62,757 nucleotides of DNA from Micavibrio sp. (GTDB lineage: Bacteria; Pseudomonadota; Alphaproteobacteria; UBA9219), in the NCBI GenBank assembly GCA_020718105.1, contig DYDA01000001.1:1-62757 (forward strand), in the 5' to 3' direction. The notes beneath the pieces are model-generated. The model did no database searches. It worked only from the letters and a program-made list of their open reading frames with translations, and was not told the DNA's origin. Of the stretch, positions 18,186 to 26,654 are shown piece after piece. The position numbers and the translations under genes were made by a program. Each line of letters starts with the position of its first letter. The first letter of the stretch is position 1.

Positions 18186-19859
18186 ATGCAAGGCTTAAGC
18201 GAAAGCGTTTGGGCGTTCTATCGCCGTTATAAAAAGCCTGTTTTGCAAATACTGGCTTGTGGCTTGCTTCTCAACCTGTTCGCGCTCTGCTTGCCGATCT
18301 TCGCAAGCTTTGTATATGACAAGGTGTTGGGGAATAATATCCACGAAACTTTGTGGGCGCTTGTGATTGGCCTTATGATCGTGGCGGCGCTTGAGTTATC
18401 GATCCGCGCCCTTCGCCTTTTACTGGCCGAGAGGTTTGCCCAATCGAGTGAAGCCGAGATTGACCATCATATTTTTCAAGGTCTTTTGGTGGCGCGACTG
18501 CAAAACGTGCCATCGGCGGGGCGTTTTCTTGATCGTTATAAGCGGCTTTTATCCAATCGCGATCTGCTGTCCTCCACTTATCTTCTTTCGTTGGTGGATT
18601 TGCCGTTTCTGGCGCTCTTTTTGATTGTGGTGGCCGCCGTTGGTGGCGCGATCGTTTTTATCCCGCTGCTGCTTGGCGCGTTAATCCTAGCCGCCAATGG
18701 GCTCGCTTCAATCCCTGCGTTTGCGTATGACCGTGAGCAACGAAAACACGATGAACAACGCTTCCGTGTTCTGATGGACATGCTGACGGGGCACGAGGCT
18801 GCTGTTAGCAGTGCGCTTGGCCTCGAGCTTGCCGCGAGGTGGGGCGCTTCTTGTGCCCAAGCCACAAATCGCCTGAGCCTCTCACGCTATTGGCGCGGCC
18901 TTGGACAATCGCTTTCGGCCAGTGGTTCATTCTTAAGCTATGTTTTTGTGATCACGGCAGGCGTTTATATGGTTGATGAGCGCATGCTCACCTCTGGGGG
19001 GCTGTTGGCTGTGAGTATGCTTTCCTCGCGTGCCATTGCCAGTTTTTCCTCGGTCGTGACCGTTGTTATGCGTTATCATGATTTTAAGGTAGCGCTACGC
19101 GAGATGAACGCTTTGTTGCCACCACCGCGCGTGGATGCAGAAAACAGTGCTTCTGCGCCCGCTGCGCTACGTGGGACGATCTTGTTCAACAATGTCACTT
19201 GCATGTTGGGGGAGGGCAAAAAACCTGTTCTTTCCGGTGTTAGTTTTAAGGTTGAGCATGGCGAGATGATCGGGATCGCGGGGATTCCGGGGTCTGGTAA
19301 AACGACACTGCTTCGTTTAGTGGCCGGTCTTTTCGTGCCGGAATCGGGGAATGTGCTGATTGATCATTATCCCGTCTCCACGCTTTCGGCGGACGATCTT
19401 GCGCGTACGGTGGGCTATAAGCCGCAGGATCTTTGTCTGATGGAAGGAACGATTGAGGATAATGTCCGTGCAGGCGGTGCCCCGTTGACACCGGAGGAGC
19501 GGGCTCGGAGCCTCGATCTCTCTGGCCTTGGCTGGGTGTTTCAGCAGGGGGATTTGAATTGGCATAGCGAAGTCGGTGCGCGGGGACAGTGTTTGTCCGG
19601 TGGGCAGCGACAGATGGTTGCGCTTGCGCGGGCGCTGTTGCGTGAGCGTCCCATTTTGCTTCTTGATGAACCAACGAATGGCCTTGATGTTAATTTGGAG
19701 ACTCATTTGGCTAAGGTTCTTTTAGCACTGAAAAAGAAACATACCATTCTTGTCTGTACGCATAGCCGTGCGCTTTTGTCCGCTTGTGATCGCATTATTG
19801 TTGTCGGTGATGGCCGTATTCTTGCCAACGGCCCCCGCGATAAGGTTCTTGTGGCCTAA
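18186..19859 (+). CDS. Type I secretion ABC transporter (permease-ATPase fusion)
   Basis: Inner-membrane engine that exports the RTX protein. An N-terminal six-helix membrane domain (~15-300) includes QILACGLLLNLFALCLPIFA and DLPFLALFLIVVAAVGGAIV. The ATPase domain has Walker A GIPGSGKTT, signature LSGGQRQMVALARAL and Walker B ILLLDEPTNGLD. There is no N-terminal C39 peptidase-like domain, so it resembles PrtD/PrsD rather than HlyB. The ATG at 18186 has GGAG eight bases upstream and gives 557 residues; an ATG at 18171 overlapping the RTX stop is less well placed. The ABC gene comes last, whereas most type I loci put ABC and adaptor genes side by side. Confidence 0.92.
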   Translation: MQGLSESVWAFYRRYKKPVLQILACGLLLNLFALCLPIFASFVYDKVLGNNIHETLWALVIGLMIVAALELSIRALRLLLAERFAQSSEAEIDHHIFQGLLVARLQNVPSAGRFLDRYKRLLSNRDLLSSTYLLSLVDLPFLALFLIVVAAVGGAIVFIPLLLGALILAANGLASIPAFAYDREQRKHDEQRFRVLMDMLTGHEAAVSSALGLELAARWGASCAQATNRLSLSRYWRGLGQSLSASGSFLSYVFVITAGVYMVDERMLTSGGLLAVSMLSSRAIASFSSVVTVVMRYHDFKVALREMNALLPPPRVDAENSASAPAALRGTILFNNVTCMLGEGKKPVLSGVSFKVEHGEMIGIAGIPGSGKTTLLRLVAGLFVPESGNVLIDHYPVSTLSADDLARTVGYKPQDLCLMEGTIEDNVRAGGAPLTPEERARSLDLSGLGWVFQQGDLNWHSEVGARGQCLSGGQRQMVALARALLRERPILLLDEPTNGLDVNLETHLAKVLLALKKKHTILVCTHSRALLSACDRIIVVGDGRILANGPRDKVLVA

Positions 19860-19879
19860 AAGGATGTGATCCGTTGGTA

Positions 19880-21019
19880 TTAGGCTTGATCTACTGTCGC
19901 TTGCGCCGCATCGGCTATTCTATAAACATCACTGGGGTCAACCCGCCAGCTTTGCACCATCGCCTCGGCCATGACAGGGGTTAGGCGGTCAAAGGTCTGG
20001 ACGGCGACACTTAATTCGCGGGGATGGACGACTTGTTCGTCGGGGCGGCCGCCTCTGGCCATTAAGAAGATAGAGATAAAAGCCCCTTTATCAATAGCCA
20101 ACGCGCGACAAAGCGCCACCAGCATCCGGCTTTCTGCCTTCTCGGTCATAACATCGATAAGGGAGAGGTCAAGCCTATTCAAACGGCTGAGCGTGATGTT
20201 AAACAACCGATAATGCCCCATGCGCAGCATAGGGGGGATGAGTTTGGTTGTGAGCGCGTCTCTTTCCTCAAGCCAATCGGCAAGAACCAACATGGCTTCA
20301 TCGCTCCCGCTTTCGAAGATATGGGCTTTCAGTTTTTCTTCGACGGCTTGATCTAAAGCGGCTTCAAGACGTCCCGGCCCATACCCAAAGCGTTCCATGG
20401 TTGCGCGGCGCAGGTCTTTTTCAACCCACCAGAAAAGGCGCATGGCGCTATCGGCGGTGAGTTCTGGTCTTGCAAGGATAGGTTTTTGCAAAACGGAGGA
20501 AAGTCTTGCCGCTTCGACCATCACTTCAACTGCATGAGGTGATAAGTGGGCGCCTAGATTCTCAGCCACCAAAGACATAATCTGAAGGCTGCCCGTTGTC
20601 ATCAAGGCATCCGCAACGGCTTCACTAATACTCGCCCTTGATGCGATGGCGAGCGCGTGATCACTAGGTTTTGTTTTCGTGATCATGATCAAATCGTCAT
20701 CACTAAGATTTTCGTTGATCATCAAAATATCGCGCGCGATTTCGATGGGGCCTTGCGCAATGCGCACGGCGATTTCGCGTGGCGCTTGAACGGCTTTGGC
20801 AAACTCGCTAATAAGCGCCTGACGAACAGAAACGTTCTCGTGCGTGATCAAATCTTCGATCAGCTTTGCGACAAGGGTTTCTTCTTTGTGCGTGAGTGAT
20901 GCGAGGGGATTTATAAAAACCTCAGAGAGTTTACCGGCAAGCAAAAGGCGGCCTTCTTCGCTGCGGTCATGAGCCATAGCAAGAAGGGCGGGTAATTCTT
21001 TATGAAGGCTGCTGTCCAT
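19880..21019 (-). CDS. DUF2336 domain protein
   Basis: 379 residues, almost all alpha-helical, matching the alphaproteobacterial DUF2336 family by its HEAT-like repeats: VRQALISEFAKAVQAPREIA, RDILMINENLSDDDLIMI and AIASRASISEAVADALMTTG. No enzymatic motif or membrane segment is visible, and the molecular function is not established. The ATG at 21019 follows GAGAG and starts MDSSLHKELPALLAMAHDRS, which fits the family N-terminus better than the upstream in-frame codons at 21181 and 21055, which would overlap the promoter of the next gene. It converges on the type I secretion operon with a 20-bp gap. Confidence 0.75.
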   Translation of the reverse strand: MDSSLHKELPALLAMAHDRSEEGRLLLAGKLSEVFINPLASLTHKEETLVAKLIEDLITHENVSVRQALISEFAKAVQAPREIAVRIAQGPIEIARDILMINENLSDDDLIMITKTKPSDHALAIASRASISEAVADALMTTGSLQIMSLVAENLGAHLSPHAVEVMVEAARLSSVLQKPILARPELTADSAMRLFWWVEKDLRRATMERFGYGPGRLEAALDQAVEEKLKAHIFESGSDEAMLVLADWLEERDALTTKLIPPMLRMGHYRLFNITLSRLNRLDLSLIDVMTEKAESRMLVALCRALAIDKGAFISIFLMARGGRPDEQVVHPRELSVAVQTFDRLTPVMAEAMVQSWRVDPSDVYRIADAAQATVDQA

Positions 21020-21175
21020 CTCGCTCTCGTGTATGATGATGTGATTGTGTATCATTTGTTTAAAATATCCCCAATTATATTTAATCATAGAAGGGTTAAG
21101 AAAATGTTCATTGCGAAGGCGTAATATTGTGGTAAGGTTCCTTTGTCTTTTGAGTCTCCCCAAAGGGGGTTCCCT

Positions 21176-21421
21176 ATGCAAATCGCTCAGATCCCTATTC
21201 CACCAACCTCAAACGTCGTGACGCAGCCACAGACGCTGACCAACACGCTGCCTCAAGTTTTGACGCAAGCTGTTGCGCCCATAAGCCAGAAGGCCATTGC
21301 CCCCATGGACAAGCTTGATAGAGGGCAAAAGGCGCGTCGGCGCAGCGGTGATAAAGAGCGGGAAAAGGAACAACCCCAAGCTCAAGAAGGTCGTGGAGAT
21401 TTTGTAAATATCAGCGTTTGA
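21176..21421 (+). CDS. Small Pro/Gln-rich protein with GRGxxVNIS C-terminus
   Basis: 81 residues, not recognised. The ATG at 21176 has AAGGGGG six bases upstream; an in-frame ATG at 21143 lacks such a site. The N-terminal half is rich in Pro, Thr, Gln and Val, the next part strongly basic (GQKARRRSGDKEREKE). It ends in EGRGDFVNISV. The same C-terminal pattern GRGxxV(N/D)(I/V)S closes the unlinked 57-residue protein at 46157, which suggests a shared small-protein family or sorting tail. No signal peptide or membrane helix is evident. A strong terminator follows 35 bp after the stop, so it is probably its own transcript. Confidence 0.6.
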   Translation: MQIAQIPIPPTSNVVTQPQTLTNTLPQVLTQAVAPISQKAIAPMDKLDRGQKARRRSGDKEREKEQPQAQEGRGDFVNISV

Positions 21422-21455
21422 CATTCAATAAGGCTCCTTTTTTTAAAAACATTAT

Positions 21456-21479
21456 GACCCTTTTAGGGGTCTTTTTTTT
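21456..21479 (+). terminator. Rho-independent terminator
   Basis: GACCC (21456-21460) and GGGTC (21467-21471) pair around a 6-base loop and are followed by eight T residues. It ends the transcript of the small protein gene at 21176 and insulates the hem operon. Confidence 0.85.
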
Positions 21480-21640
21480 GTGCAATGTTCTTTTTGTGGG
21501 CACATGAAGGATTATACACGATTTTCATGAAACTAATTCGTTGATTCTATGGTAAAAAAATTGTTAATGTTATTTTGCCTGTTTTTGAGATCGATTCTGC
21601 CCCCTATGGGTAAGAACTTCCTGTTTTTTGGTAGGGTGAG

Positions 21641-22588
21641 ATGAAAAAAATTTTTCGACTGGGAACGCGTGGGAGTCCTTTGGCTCTTATTCAAGCACAA
21701 ATTGTGCGTGAAGAACTCATACGCGTGCGCGATTCAGCGCACCAAGAGTGTGATATTGAGATTGTTCCTATTCGAACGACAGGGGATTGGAAGCCAAGTG
21801 ATAAAGAGCAAAGCTTTTTAGAGCTAGGCGGAACCAAGGGGCTTTTTACCAAAGAGATTGAAGAGGCTCTTTTTAGTGGAATGATCGATTGCGCCGTTCA
21901 TTCGATGAAAGATGTTGCGATTCAGGGGCCTGATGGGTTGGCGTTTGCGGCGATTTTGGAACGTGCCGATCCGCGTGATGCGCTGCTTTCACCGATTGCG
22001 CCGCGCCTTGAAGATTTACCCAAGGGGGCGCGCATTGGCACGTCAAGCTTGCGGCGTCGCGCTCAGCTTTTGGCTGTGAGGCCTGACCTGACCATTGTGC
22101 CGTTGCGCGGCAATGTTGATACGCGCCTTCGTAAATTGGCGGCGGATGAGGCAGACGCCACGGTGTTGGCGGTTGCCGGACTCATGCGCCTTGGCGTTTT
22201 AGAGCGTGCGGCGTCTATTTTTGATACAAAGGTTATGCTTCCTTCGGCAGCGCAAGGCTGTTTGGGACTTCAAACACGCGCTGATGATGCCGAGATGTAC
22301 GCATGGGCGCGTCAAATCAATCATGCGCCCAGCGAGACATGCGCTCTTTGCGAACGGTTTGTTCTGGGCGTTTTGGATGGTTCTTGCCGCGTGCCGATTG
22401 CCGCTTTAGCCACGATCAAAGAGAATGGCCGCCTGCATCTTGAGGCGCTTGTGGCGCGGCCCGATGGCACATGCGTCATCCGCCGTGAAAAAGAAGGCGT
22501 GGCGACGGATTTTGAATCGATAGGGTATGATCTGGGCCAAAGCATCAAAACGGAAATGCCGCCTGACTTTTTTGGCGACGAGGCATAA
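21641..22588 (+). CDS. hemC: Porphobilinogen deaminase (hydroxymethylbilane synthase)
   Basis: Condenses four porphobilinogens into hydroxymethylbilane in haem biosynthesis; cytoplasmic. The 315 residues are standard. Visible motifs are RLGTRGSPLALIQAQ at the N-terminus, VPIRTTGDW, CAVHSMKDVA, GTSSLRRRAQLL and RGNVDTRLRKL, which bind substrate. The dipyrromethane-cofactor Cys lies in LDGSCRVPIAALA. GTAGGGTGAG places a plausible SD before the ATG. It is the first gene of hemC-hemD-mic60-hemY, an arrangement characteristic of alphaproteobacteria. A 216-bp upstream gap holds the operon promoter. Confidence 0.97.
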   Translation: MKKIFRLGTRGSPLALIQAQIVREELIRVRDSAHQECDIEIVPIRTTGDWKPSDKEQSFLELGGTKGLFTKEIEEALFSGMIDCAVHSMKDVAIQGPDGLAFAAILERADPRDALLSPIAPRLEDLPKGARIGTSSLRRRAQLLAVRPDLTIVPLRGNVDTRLRKLAADEADATVLAVAGLMRLGVLERAASIFDTKVMLPSAAQGCLGLQTRADDAEMYAWARQINHAPSETCALCERFVLGVLDGSCRVPIAALATIKENGRLHLEALVARPDGTCVIRREKEGVATDFESIGYDLGQSIKTEMPPDFFGDEA

Positions 22589-22597
22589 GGCAGCTTT

Positions 22598-23329
22598 ATG
22601 CGGGTCGTTCTCCTCACACGCCCTTTGCTTCTTTCTTCGCCATCGATGGCAAGGCTTCGCCAACTTGGCTATGGCGTTTTTCATGAACCGCTTTTGACAA
22701 TTCGGCCTTTGGCCGCGCCACGCCCATCTTTTACGACGCGGCCTGTGGTTATCATAACAAGCCGTGTCGTGTTTGACGTCTTAGCTTCGCGTAAAGAGGA
22801 TGTTGACGTTTTTCTTGATGCTCCTTGTTATTGCGTAGGGGAAAAGACCGCGCAGGCGGCGCGTTCTTTCGGTTTTACGGATATTCGCCGTGCGGTAAGC
22901 GATAGCGAAGAATTGGCCCGTTGTTTGATAAGGCAAGAGTCAAAGAACCTCCCTATCCTTCATATCGGCGGCGAGGATCGTAAGGAAACTTTTTATGACA
23001 AACTGCGCGAAGCTGGATGGCCAGAGATTCGCGTGTGGCGCGTCTATAAAGCCGAAGCGGCAAAAGTGTTGTCGCAGGAGCTTCTCTCGCTTCTTTTTCA
23101 TAACAAGATTGATGCGGCGCTTTTTTATTCCTCGCGCACCGCATGCGTTTTTTCAGAGCTTATCCGCCAAAACAAGGTAGAGTCTTGCTGCTCTAGCCTA
23201 ACCGCGATAGGCTTAAGTCCATCGGTTCTTTTATCGCTGACGCCGCTTTCCTTTAAGGCGTTGCTTGCGGCAAGCGTGCCGACGGAAACGGATCTTATGA
23301 CCTGCCTTACAACGCACGTTCCTCTTTGA
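22598..23329 (+). CDS. hemD: Uroporphyrinogen-III synthase
   Basis: Cyclises hydroxymethylbilane to uroporphyrinogen III with D-ring inversion. The 243 residues have the weakly conserved bilobed HemD pattern: VVLLTRPLLLSSPSMARLRQ at the start, PVVIITSRVVFDVL, YCVGEKTAQAARSFGFTDIR in the linker region, and the second-lobe FYSSRTACVFSEL and LTAIGLSPSV. HemD proteins diverge strongly, so the call leans on position 9 bp after hemC as well as on these motifs. The gene ends at TGA 23327-23329 just before the mitofilin-like gene. Confidence 0.9.
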   Translation: MRVVLLTRPLLLSSPSMARLRQLGYGVFHEPLLTIRPLAAPRPSFTTRPVVIITSRVVFDVLASRKEDVDVFLDAPCYCVGEKTAQAARSFGFTDIRRAVSDSEELARCLIRQESKNLPILHIGGEDRKETFYDKLREAGWPEIRVWRVYKAEAAKVLSQELLSLLFHNKIDAALFYSSRTACVFSELIRQNKVESCCSSLTAIGLSPSVLLSLTPLSFKALLAASVPTETDLMTCLTTHVPL

Positions 23330-23334
23330 GGTTT

Positions 23335-24225
23335 ATGATGACGGAAACGACCGAAACAGAAAAAGAAGGTGTGAGCGCCACGCCCTCGTCCATGGCGCGG
23401 GGTCTTATAATGATTCTGATCGCGCTGGTGGCTTTGTGCGCGGGCGCTTTAATACAAAGGGGGATGACATCTATCTTGCCTGTTGCTTCTGTTGTTTCTG
23501 CTCCGCCTATTGTGGATCGCGCCTTGCCTGAGCCGGTGGCGCCAAAGCTTATGCCCGTGGAAGAAGAAAAGCCGCAGGCCTCTGGGTTTCAAGAAGGACA
23601 AAAACTAAAAGAGGAAATAAGCGCGCTTGCGGCGGCTCTTGCGGCGATACAAGCGAAGTTGGATCAATCGGTTCAGCTTGTTGATGCTGGGCGCATGGCG
23701 GCCAGCATCGATGCGGCTTCGGCCATCGCGTATGTTCAGTTGCAAGGGGCGGCTCTTTCTGGTCTGCCGTTTGAGGCCGAGCGTCAGCTTATGCTTAAAA
23801 CAATCGCATCTGATGCCAAGCTTGTCGAAACACTCACGGCGTTAGAGCCTTTGGCGCAAAGCGGCGCAACGCCGCTCACTCTTCTTCGTGCGCAGTGGCG
23901 TGACCTTGCCGCGCCAGCACGGGCGGCGTTGCGGCAGGAAGCGGCGCAAACGTGGCTGGATCGCCTTATCGTGGCGCTTGAAGGCGTGGTGTCCATCAAA
24001 TCCCTGAAAAATCCGCTTGGCGATGATTTGGCTTTTGCTGAAGTTGACCGTGATCTTGAGCAAGGTCATCTGGTCGCTGCTTTAGAAAAAGTTGCCGCCA
24101 TGCCTGCCGTCGTACAAACGGTTGTGGCCGATTGGAAGTCACGCGCGGCGGCAAGGGCAGGGGGGCAGGCGCTGCTCTCAACGCTTGCAACGCGTTTGAT
24201 TGAACGCGCTATGGTTTCTCCATGA
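23335..24225 (+). CDS. Mitofilin/Mic60-like inner-membrane protein
   Basis: Bacterial relative of the mitochondrial crista-junction protein Mic60, encoded in the haem operon as in many alphaproteobacteria. A short cytoplasmic N-terminus precedes one membrane helix (LIMILIALVALCAGALIQRG), then a Pro-rich stretch, a short coiled coil (~90-125) and a C-terminal mitofilin-signature region whose core is VDRDLEQGHLVAALEKVAAM and DWKSRAAARAGGQALLSTLA. At about 296 residues it is shorter than typical family members because the coiled coil is brief. ATG at 23335 or 23338 is preferred over a TTG at 23326. The stop overlaps the hemY start in ATGA. Membrane-remodelling activity is inferred from the family. 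Confidence 0.82.
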   Translation: MMTETTETEKEGVSATPSSMARGLIMILIALVALCAGALIQRGMTSILPVASVVSAPPIVDRALPEPVAPKLMPVEEEKPQASGFQEGQKLKEEISALAAALAAIQAKLDQSVQLVDAGRMAASIDAASAIAYVQLQGAALSGLPFEAERQLMLKTIASDAKLVETLTALEPLAQSGATPLTLLRAQWRDLAAPARAALRQEAAQTWLDRLIVALEGVVSIKSLKNPLGDDLAFAEVDRDLEQGHLVAALEKVAAMPAVVQTVVADWKSRAAARAGGQALLSTLATRLIERAMVSP

Positions 24226-25559
24226 AGACAATTGGGTTTCTTTTTCGTCTCCTTCTTGTCATCGGCTTGGTCGTATGGCTGGCCGAGCGTCCGGGAACGG
24301 CACAAATTGTGTGGCATGATACGGTGATTGAAACTTCAGCCGCTGTTTTGGCTGTGATCGTGGTGGCGGTTCTTTATGTGCTGCTCTTGCTATATCGTTT
24401 GTGGCGCATGATCGTGGAAGGCCCTCGCTTTTGGCGATTAAAACGCAAGATGAGCGCGATGGAAGAGGGACAGAGCGAGCTTGCCAAAGGCTTCGCTTCG
24501 TTGGCGGCGGGGCAAGCGGCACAGGCGGGGCAGCATGCTGTTAAAGCGCGTAAGCGTCTGGGCGAGACTCCAGTGACGCAGCTTTTGCTGGCACAGGCGG
24601 CGCAATTAGCGGGCGATCATCAAACGGCGCAAAGGCTATTTCAGGCGATGACGCACGATCCCAACACGGCGGTTTTAGGCTATCGCGGACTGATTACGGC
24701 GGCGCTTCGCGCTGGTGATTATGATGAAGCCACGCGCCATGTGCAGTTGTTGGAGGGGCTTAAAAAAGATGTGCCGTGGTTGCATCTGGTGCGTTTTGAG
24801 GCGGCGGCGAAGGTGGAAAACTGGGGCGCGGCGCAAGGCTCTTTGGAAAAGGCGCGTAAGGGAAAAGCTCTTCCGGCTCTCGTGGCCGATGAGCAGCAAG
24901 CCGCCTTACTGTTGGCGGAAGCTAAGAACGCGCTGCGAGAGTCATTGCCAAAAAAAGCATTAAAGTTTGCAGAAAAGGCCAAGAGGCTCAGGCCCGATTG
25001 GTTGCCGGTGATGCTTATTCTGGCCGAGGCGCAAATCGTGGCAGGGCAGGCTCGCACAGCGCTGCGCGGCCTTGAAAGAGCGTGGGAGCGTAAGCCCAAT
25101 GGACAACTTGTGCCCTTGGTTCTTTGGGCGGCGGGCGCGCAAAAGCCAATGGATGCGGTTAAGGTGGTGGAGCGGTTGACGCGCCACACGCGCGAAACGG
25201 TGGAAAGCCGCCGTGCGATGGCCGAAGTGGCGCTTAAGGCCGATTTATGGGGCGAGGCGCGGCGGCATTTGATGGCGCTTGTGGGGCAGGGGAGGGCAAC
25301 GGCGCAGACGTATCAAACTTTGGCGCGGTTAGAGCAAAAAGAAAAAAACGATGAAAAAGCAGCCGCCGCATGGCTGGCCAAGGCTATAAGCGCACCCGCT
25401 GAGGCGCGTTGGCAGTGCGCCGCCTGTGGTGAGATTCATGAAACATGGGAGGCAACGTGTTCTCATTGCGAGGCGTTCAATCGTCTTGAATGGGGCATGG
25501 CGGGACAAGCCCGCGCTTCTGGTCGTAGCCGTCCTTTGGCTTTAGAGTTTCTATCATGA
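24222..25559 (+). CDS. hemY: HemY-type TPR inner-membrane protein of the haem operon
   Basis: 445 residues. Two N-terminal membrane helices (IGFLFRLLLVIGLVVWLAE and AAVLAVIVVAVLYVLLLLY) are followed by RLWRMIVEGPRFWRLKRK and a long array of TPR-like helical repeats (~90-380), the HemY_N plus TPR plan. The role in haem metabolism is known only by genetic association; it is not the protoporphyrinogen oxidase also called HemY. The C-terminus carries two CxxC pairs, WQCAACGEIHETW and CSHCEAFNRLEW, a small zinc-ribbon-like module seen in many alphaproteobacterial members. Translation is probably coupled to the Mic60-like gene upstream and the HAD gene downstream through ATGA overlaps. Confidence 0.88.
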   Translation: MKTIGFLFRLLLVIGLVVWLAERPGTAQIVWHDTVIETSAAVLAVIVVAVLYVLLLLYRLWRMIVEGPRFWRLKRKMSAMEEGQSELAKGFASLAAGQAAQAGQHAVKARKRLGETPVTQLLLAQAAQLAGDHQTAQRLFQAMTHDPNTAVLGYRGLITAALRAGDYDEATRHVQLLEGLKKDVPWLHLVRFEAAAKVENWGAAQGSLEKARKGKALPALVADEQQAALLLAEAKNALRESLPKKALKFAEKAKRLRPDWLPVMLILAEAQIVAGQARTALRGLERAWERKPNGQLVPLVLWAAGAQKPMDAVKVVERLTRHTRETVESRRAMAEVALKADLWGEARRHLMALVGQGRATAQTYQTLARLEQKEKNDEKAAAAWLAKAISAPAEARWQCAACGEIHETWEATCSHCEAFNRLEWGMAGQARASGRSRPLALEFLS

Positions 25560-26146
25560 TGGATCATCAGCCTCGTGTGATTGTCTTTTTTGATTTTGAT
25601 GGAACCTTGGTCAAGGGCGATAGTTTGTGGCCTTTTTTGATCAAAGCCGTTGGTGCAAGGCGTTGTCTTTATGCTATGGCCGCCGCGTTGATTGTTTATG
25701 TTTTGACGCCTCAAACAACGGATCGGCGCACCTTGATCAAAGCGGTTCTTCTTGAAAAAGCTTTAAAAGGGCGCAGCCTCAAAAGCCTTGCGCCCGCCGT
25801 TGATCGCTTGCGCCTTTGGCCCTGTTGGTTGGAATCGAGGAAGGCTCTGCAACGTCACGCTGACGCAGGTCACCATATAGTGATTGCCTCAGGCAGCCTT
25901 GATATCTATCTGGAATCTCTTTTGGCTGACGTGCCGCATAACGCCCTTCTTTGCACCGAGATGGAAAGCGAAAACGGCGTTCTAACGGGGCGAATGAAAA
26001 ACGGCAATTGTGTGCGTGAGACAAAGGCCGAGCGCGTCGCGGCCACAATGAAGGCCTTTGGCCCCGTTGATGAAAGCTGGGCTTATGGCAACGCGCCGCA
26101 CGATTTGCCGATGATGAAGCTTGTGACTCATGCCGTGATTGTATAG
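25556..26146 (+). CDS. HAD-IB family phosphatase
   Basis: Cytoplasmic haloacid-dehalogenase phosphatase of the SerB-like IB subclass, 196 residues. Motif I is VFFDFDGTLVKGDS (Asp nucleophile), motif II is VIASGS, the Lys motif is RETKAERV, and motif III is WAYGNAPHDLPMM, where the family normally has GDSxxD; the N in GNAPHD is common in this subclass. A cap domain with a hydrophobic stretch (CLYAMAAALIVYVLTP) occupies residues ~35-60. The substrate cannot be read from sequence; phosphoserine, phosphatidylglycerophosphate or a lysophospholipid are possible. It begins in the ATGA overlap with hemY and looks part of the same operon. Confidence 0.85.
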   Translation: MMDHQPRVIVFFDFDGTLVKGDSLWPFLIKAVGARRCLYAMAAALIVYVLTPQTTDRRTLIKAVLLEKALKGRSLKSLAPAVDRLRLWPCWLESRKALQRHADAGHHIVIASGSLDIYLESLLADVPHNALLCTEMESENGVLTGRMKNGNCVRETKAERVAATMKAFGPVDESWAYGNAPHDLPMMKLVTHAVIV

Positions 26147-26155
26147 GTGTAGCTT

Positions 26156-26599
26156 ATGAAAAAGAAAATCTGTCTTCTTTTGCTTGTCTCCCTTTCTCTT
26201 GGAACGTCGTTTTTTATGACGTCTTTCGTTTTTGCGGCTGTCCTGAACGTCAAGAAACAGCGCCCCTCTGTCGTGGGGGCGCAAGCGCCAGAGGCGCGTT
26301 TTGCCAAATCAATCGAAGATTTGCCGTTAATGGACGGTTTAGAGGTTGTTGAAGATAAAGATGTCCTTTTCATTTTTGGGTCTGAGCGCATCGCTCAAAC
26401 AACGGCCAAGGGGCGCGTCGATATTGATAGCGTTTATTATTTCTATCAGCAAAGCCTTCCCCAGATGGGGTGGAGCGAAATCACGGCGCGTCTTTATGAG
26501 CGGGCGGGGGAGCGTTTGCATGTTGATGCCAGCTGCGCCAATAATGACGGCATGACCTACGTTCGCTTTGCCGTAGAACCGATGACGCGTGAGAAATAG
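26156..26599 (+). CDS. Exported hypothetical protein, last gene of the hem operon
   Basis: 147 residues with a clear signal peptide (KKKICLLLLVSLSLGTSFFM, cleavage probably after VFA near residue 27). The mature part contains IEDLPLMDGL, VLFIFGSERIAQT and VDSVYYFYQQSLPQMGWSE, a pattern I associate with an uncharacterised alphaproteobacterial periplasmic family found beside hem genes, but no DUF number is claimed. The compact fold with a Gly-Trp near a helix recalls small lipid- or protein-binding domains; function unknown. The start is nine bases after the HAD stop with GTGTAG upstream. It converges on atpA. Confidence 0.75.
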   Translation: MKKKICLLLLVSLSLGTSFFMTSFVFAAVLNVKKQRPSVVGAQAPEARFAKSIEDLPLMDGLEVVEDKDVLFIFGSERIAQTTAKGRVDIDSVYYFYQQSLPQMGWSEITARLYERAGERLHVDASCANNDGMTYVRFAVEPMTREK

Positions 26600-26654
26600 C
26601 TTTTGGGAGCCTGACCAATCCTACAAGTTGGCTGGCCTTCTTGAATCGCAGGCC

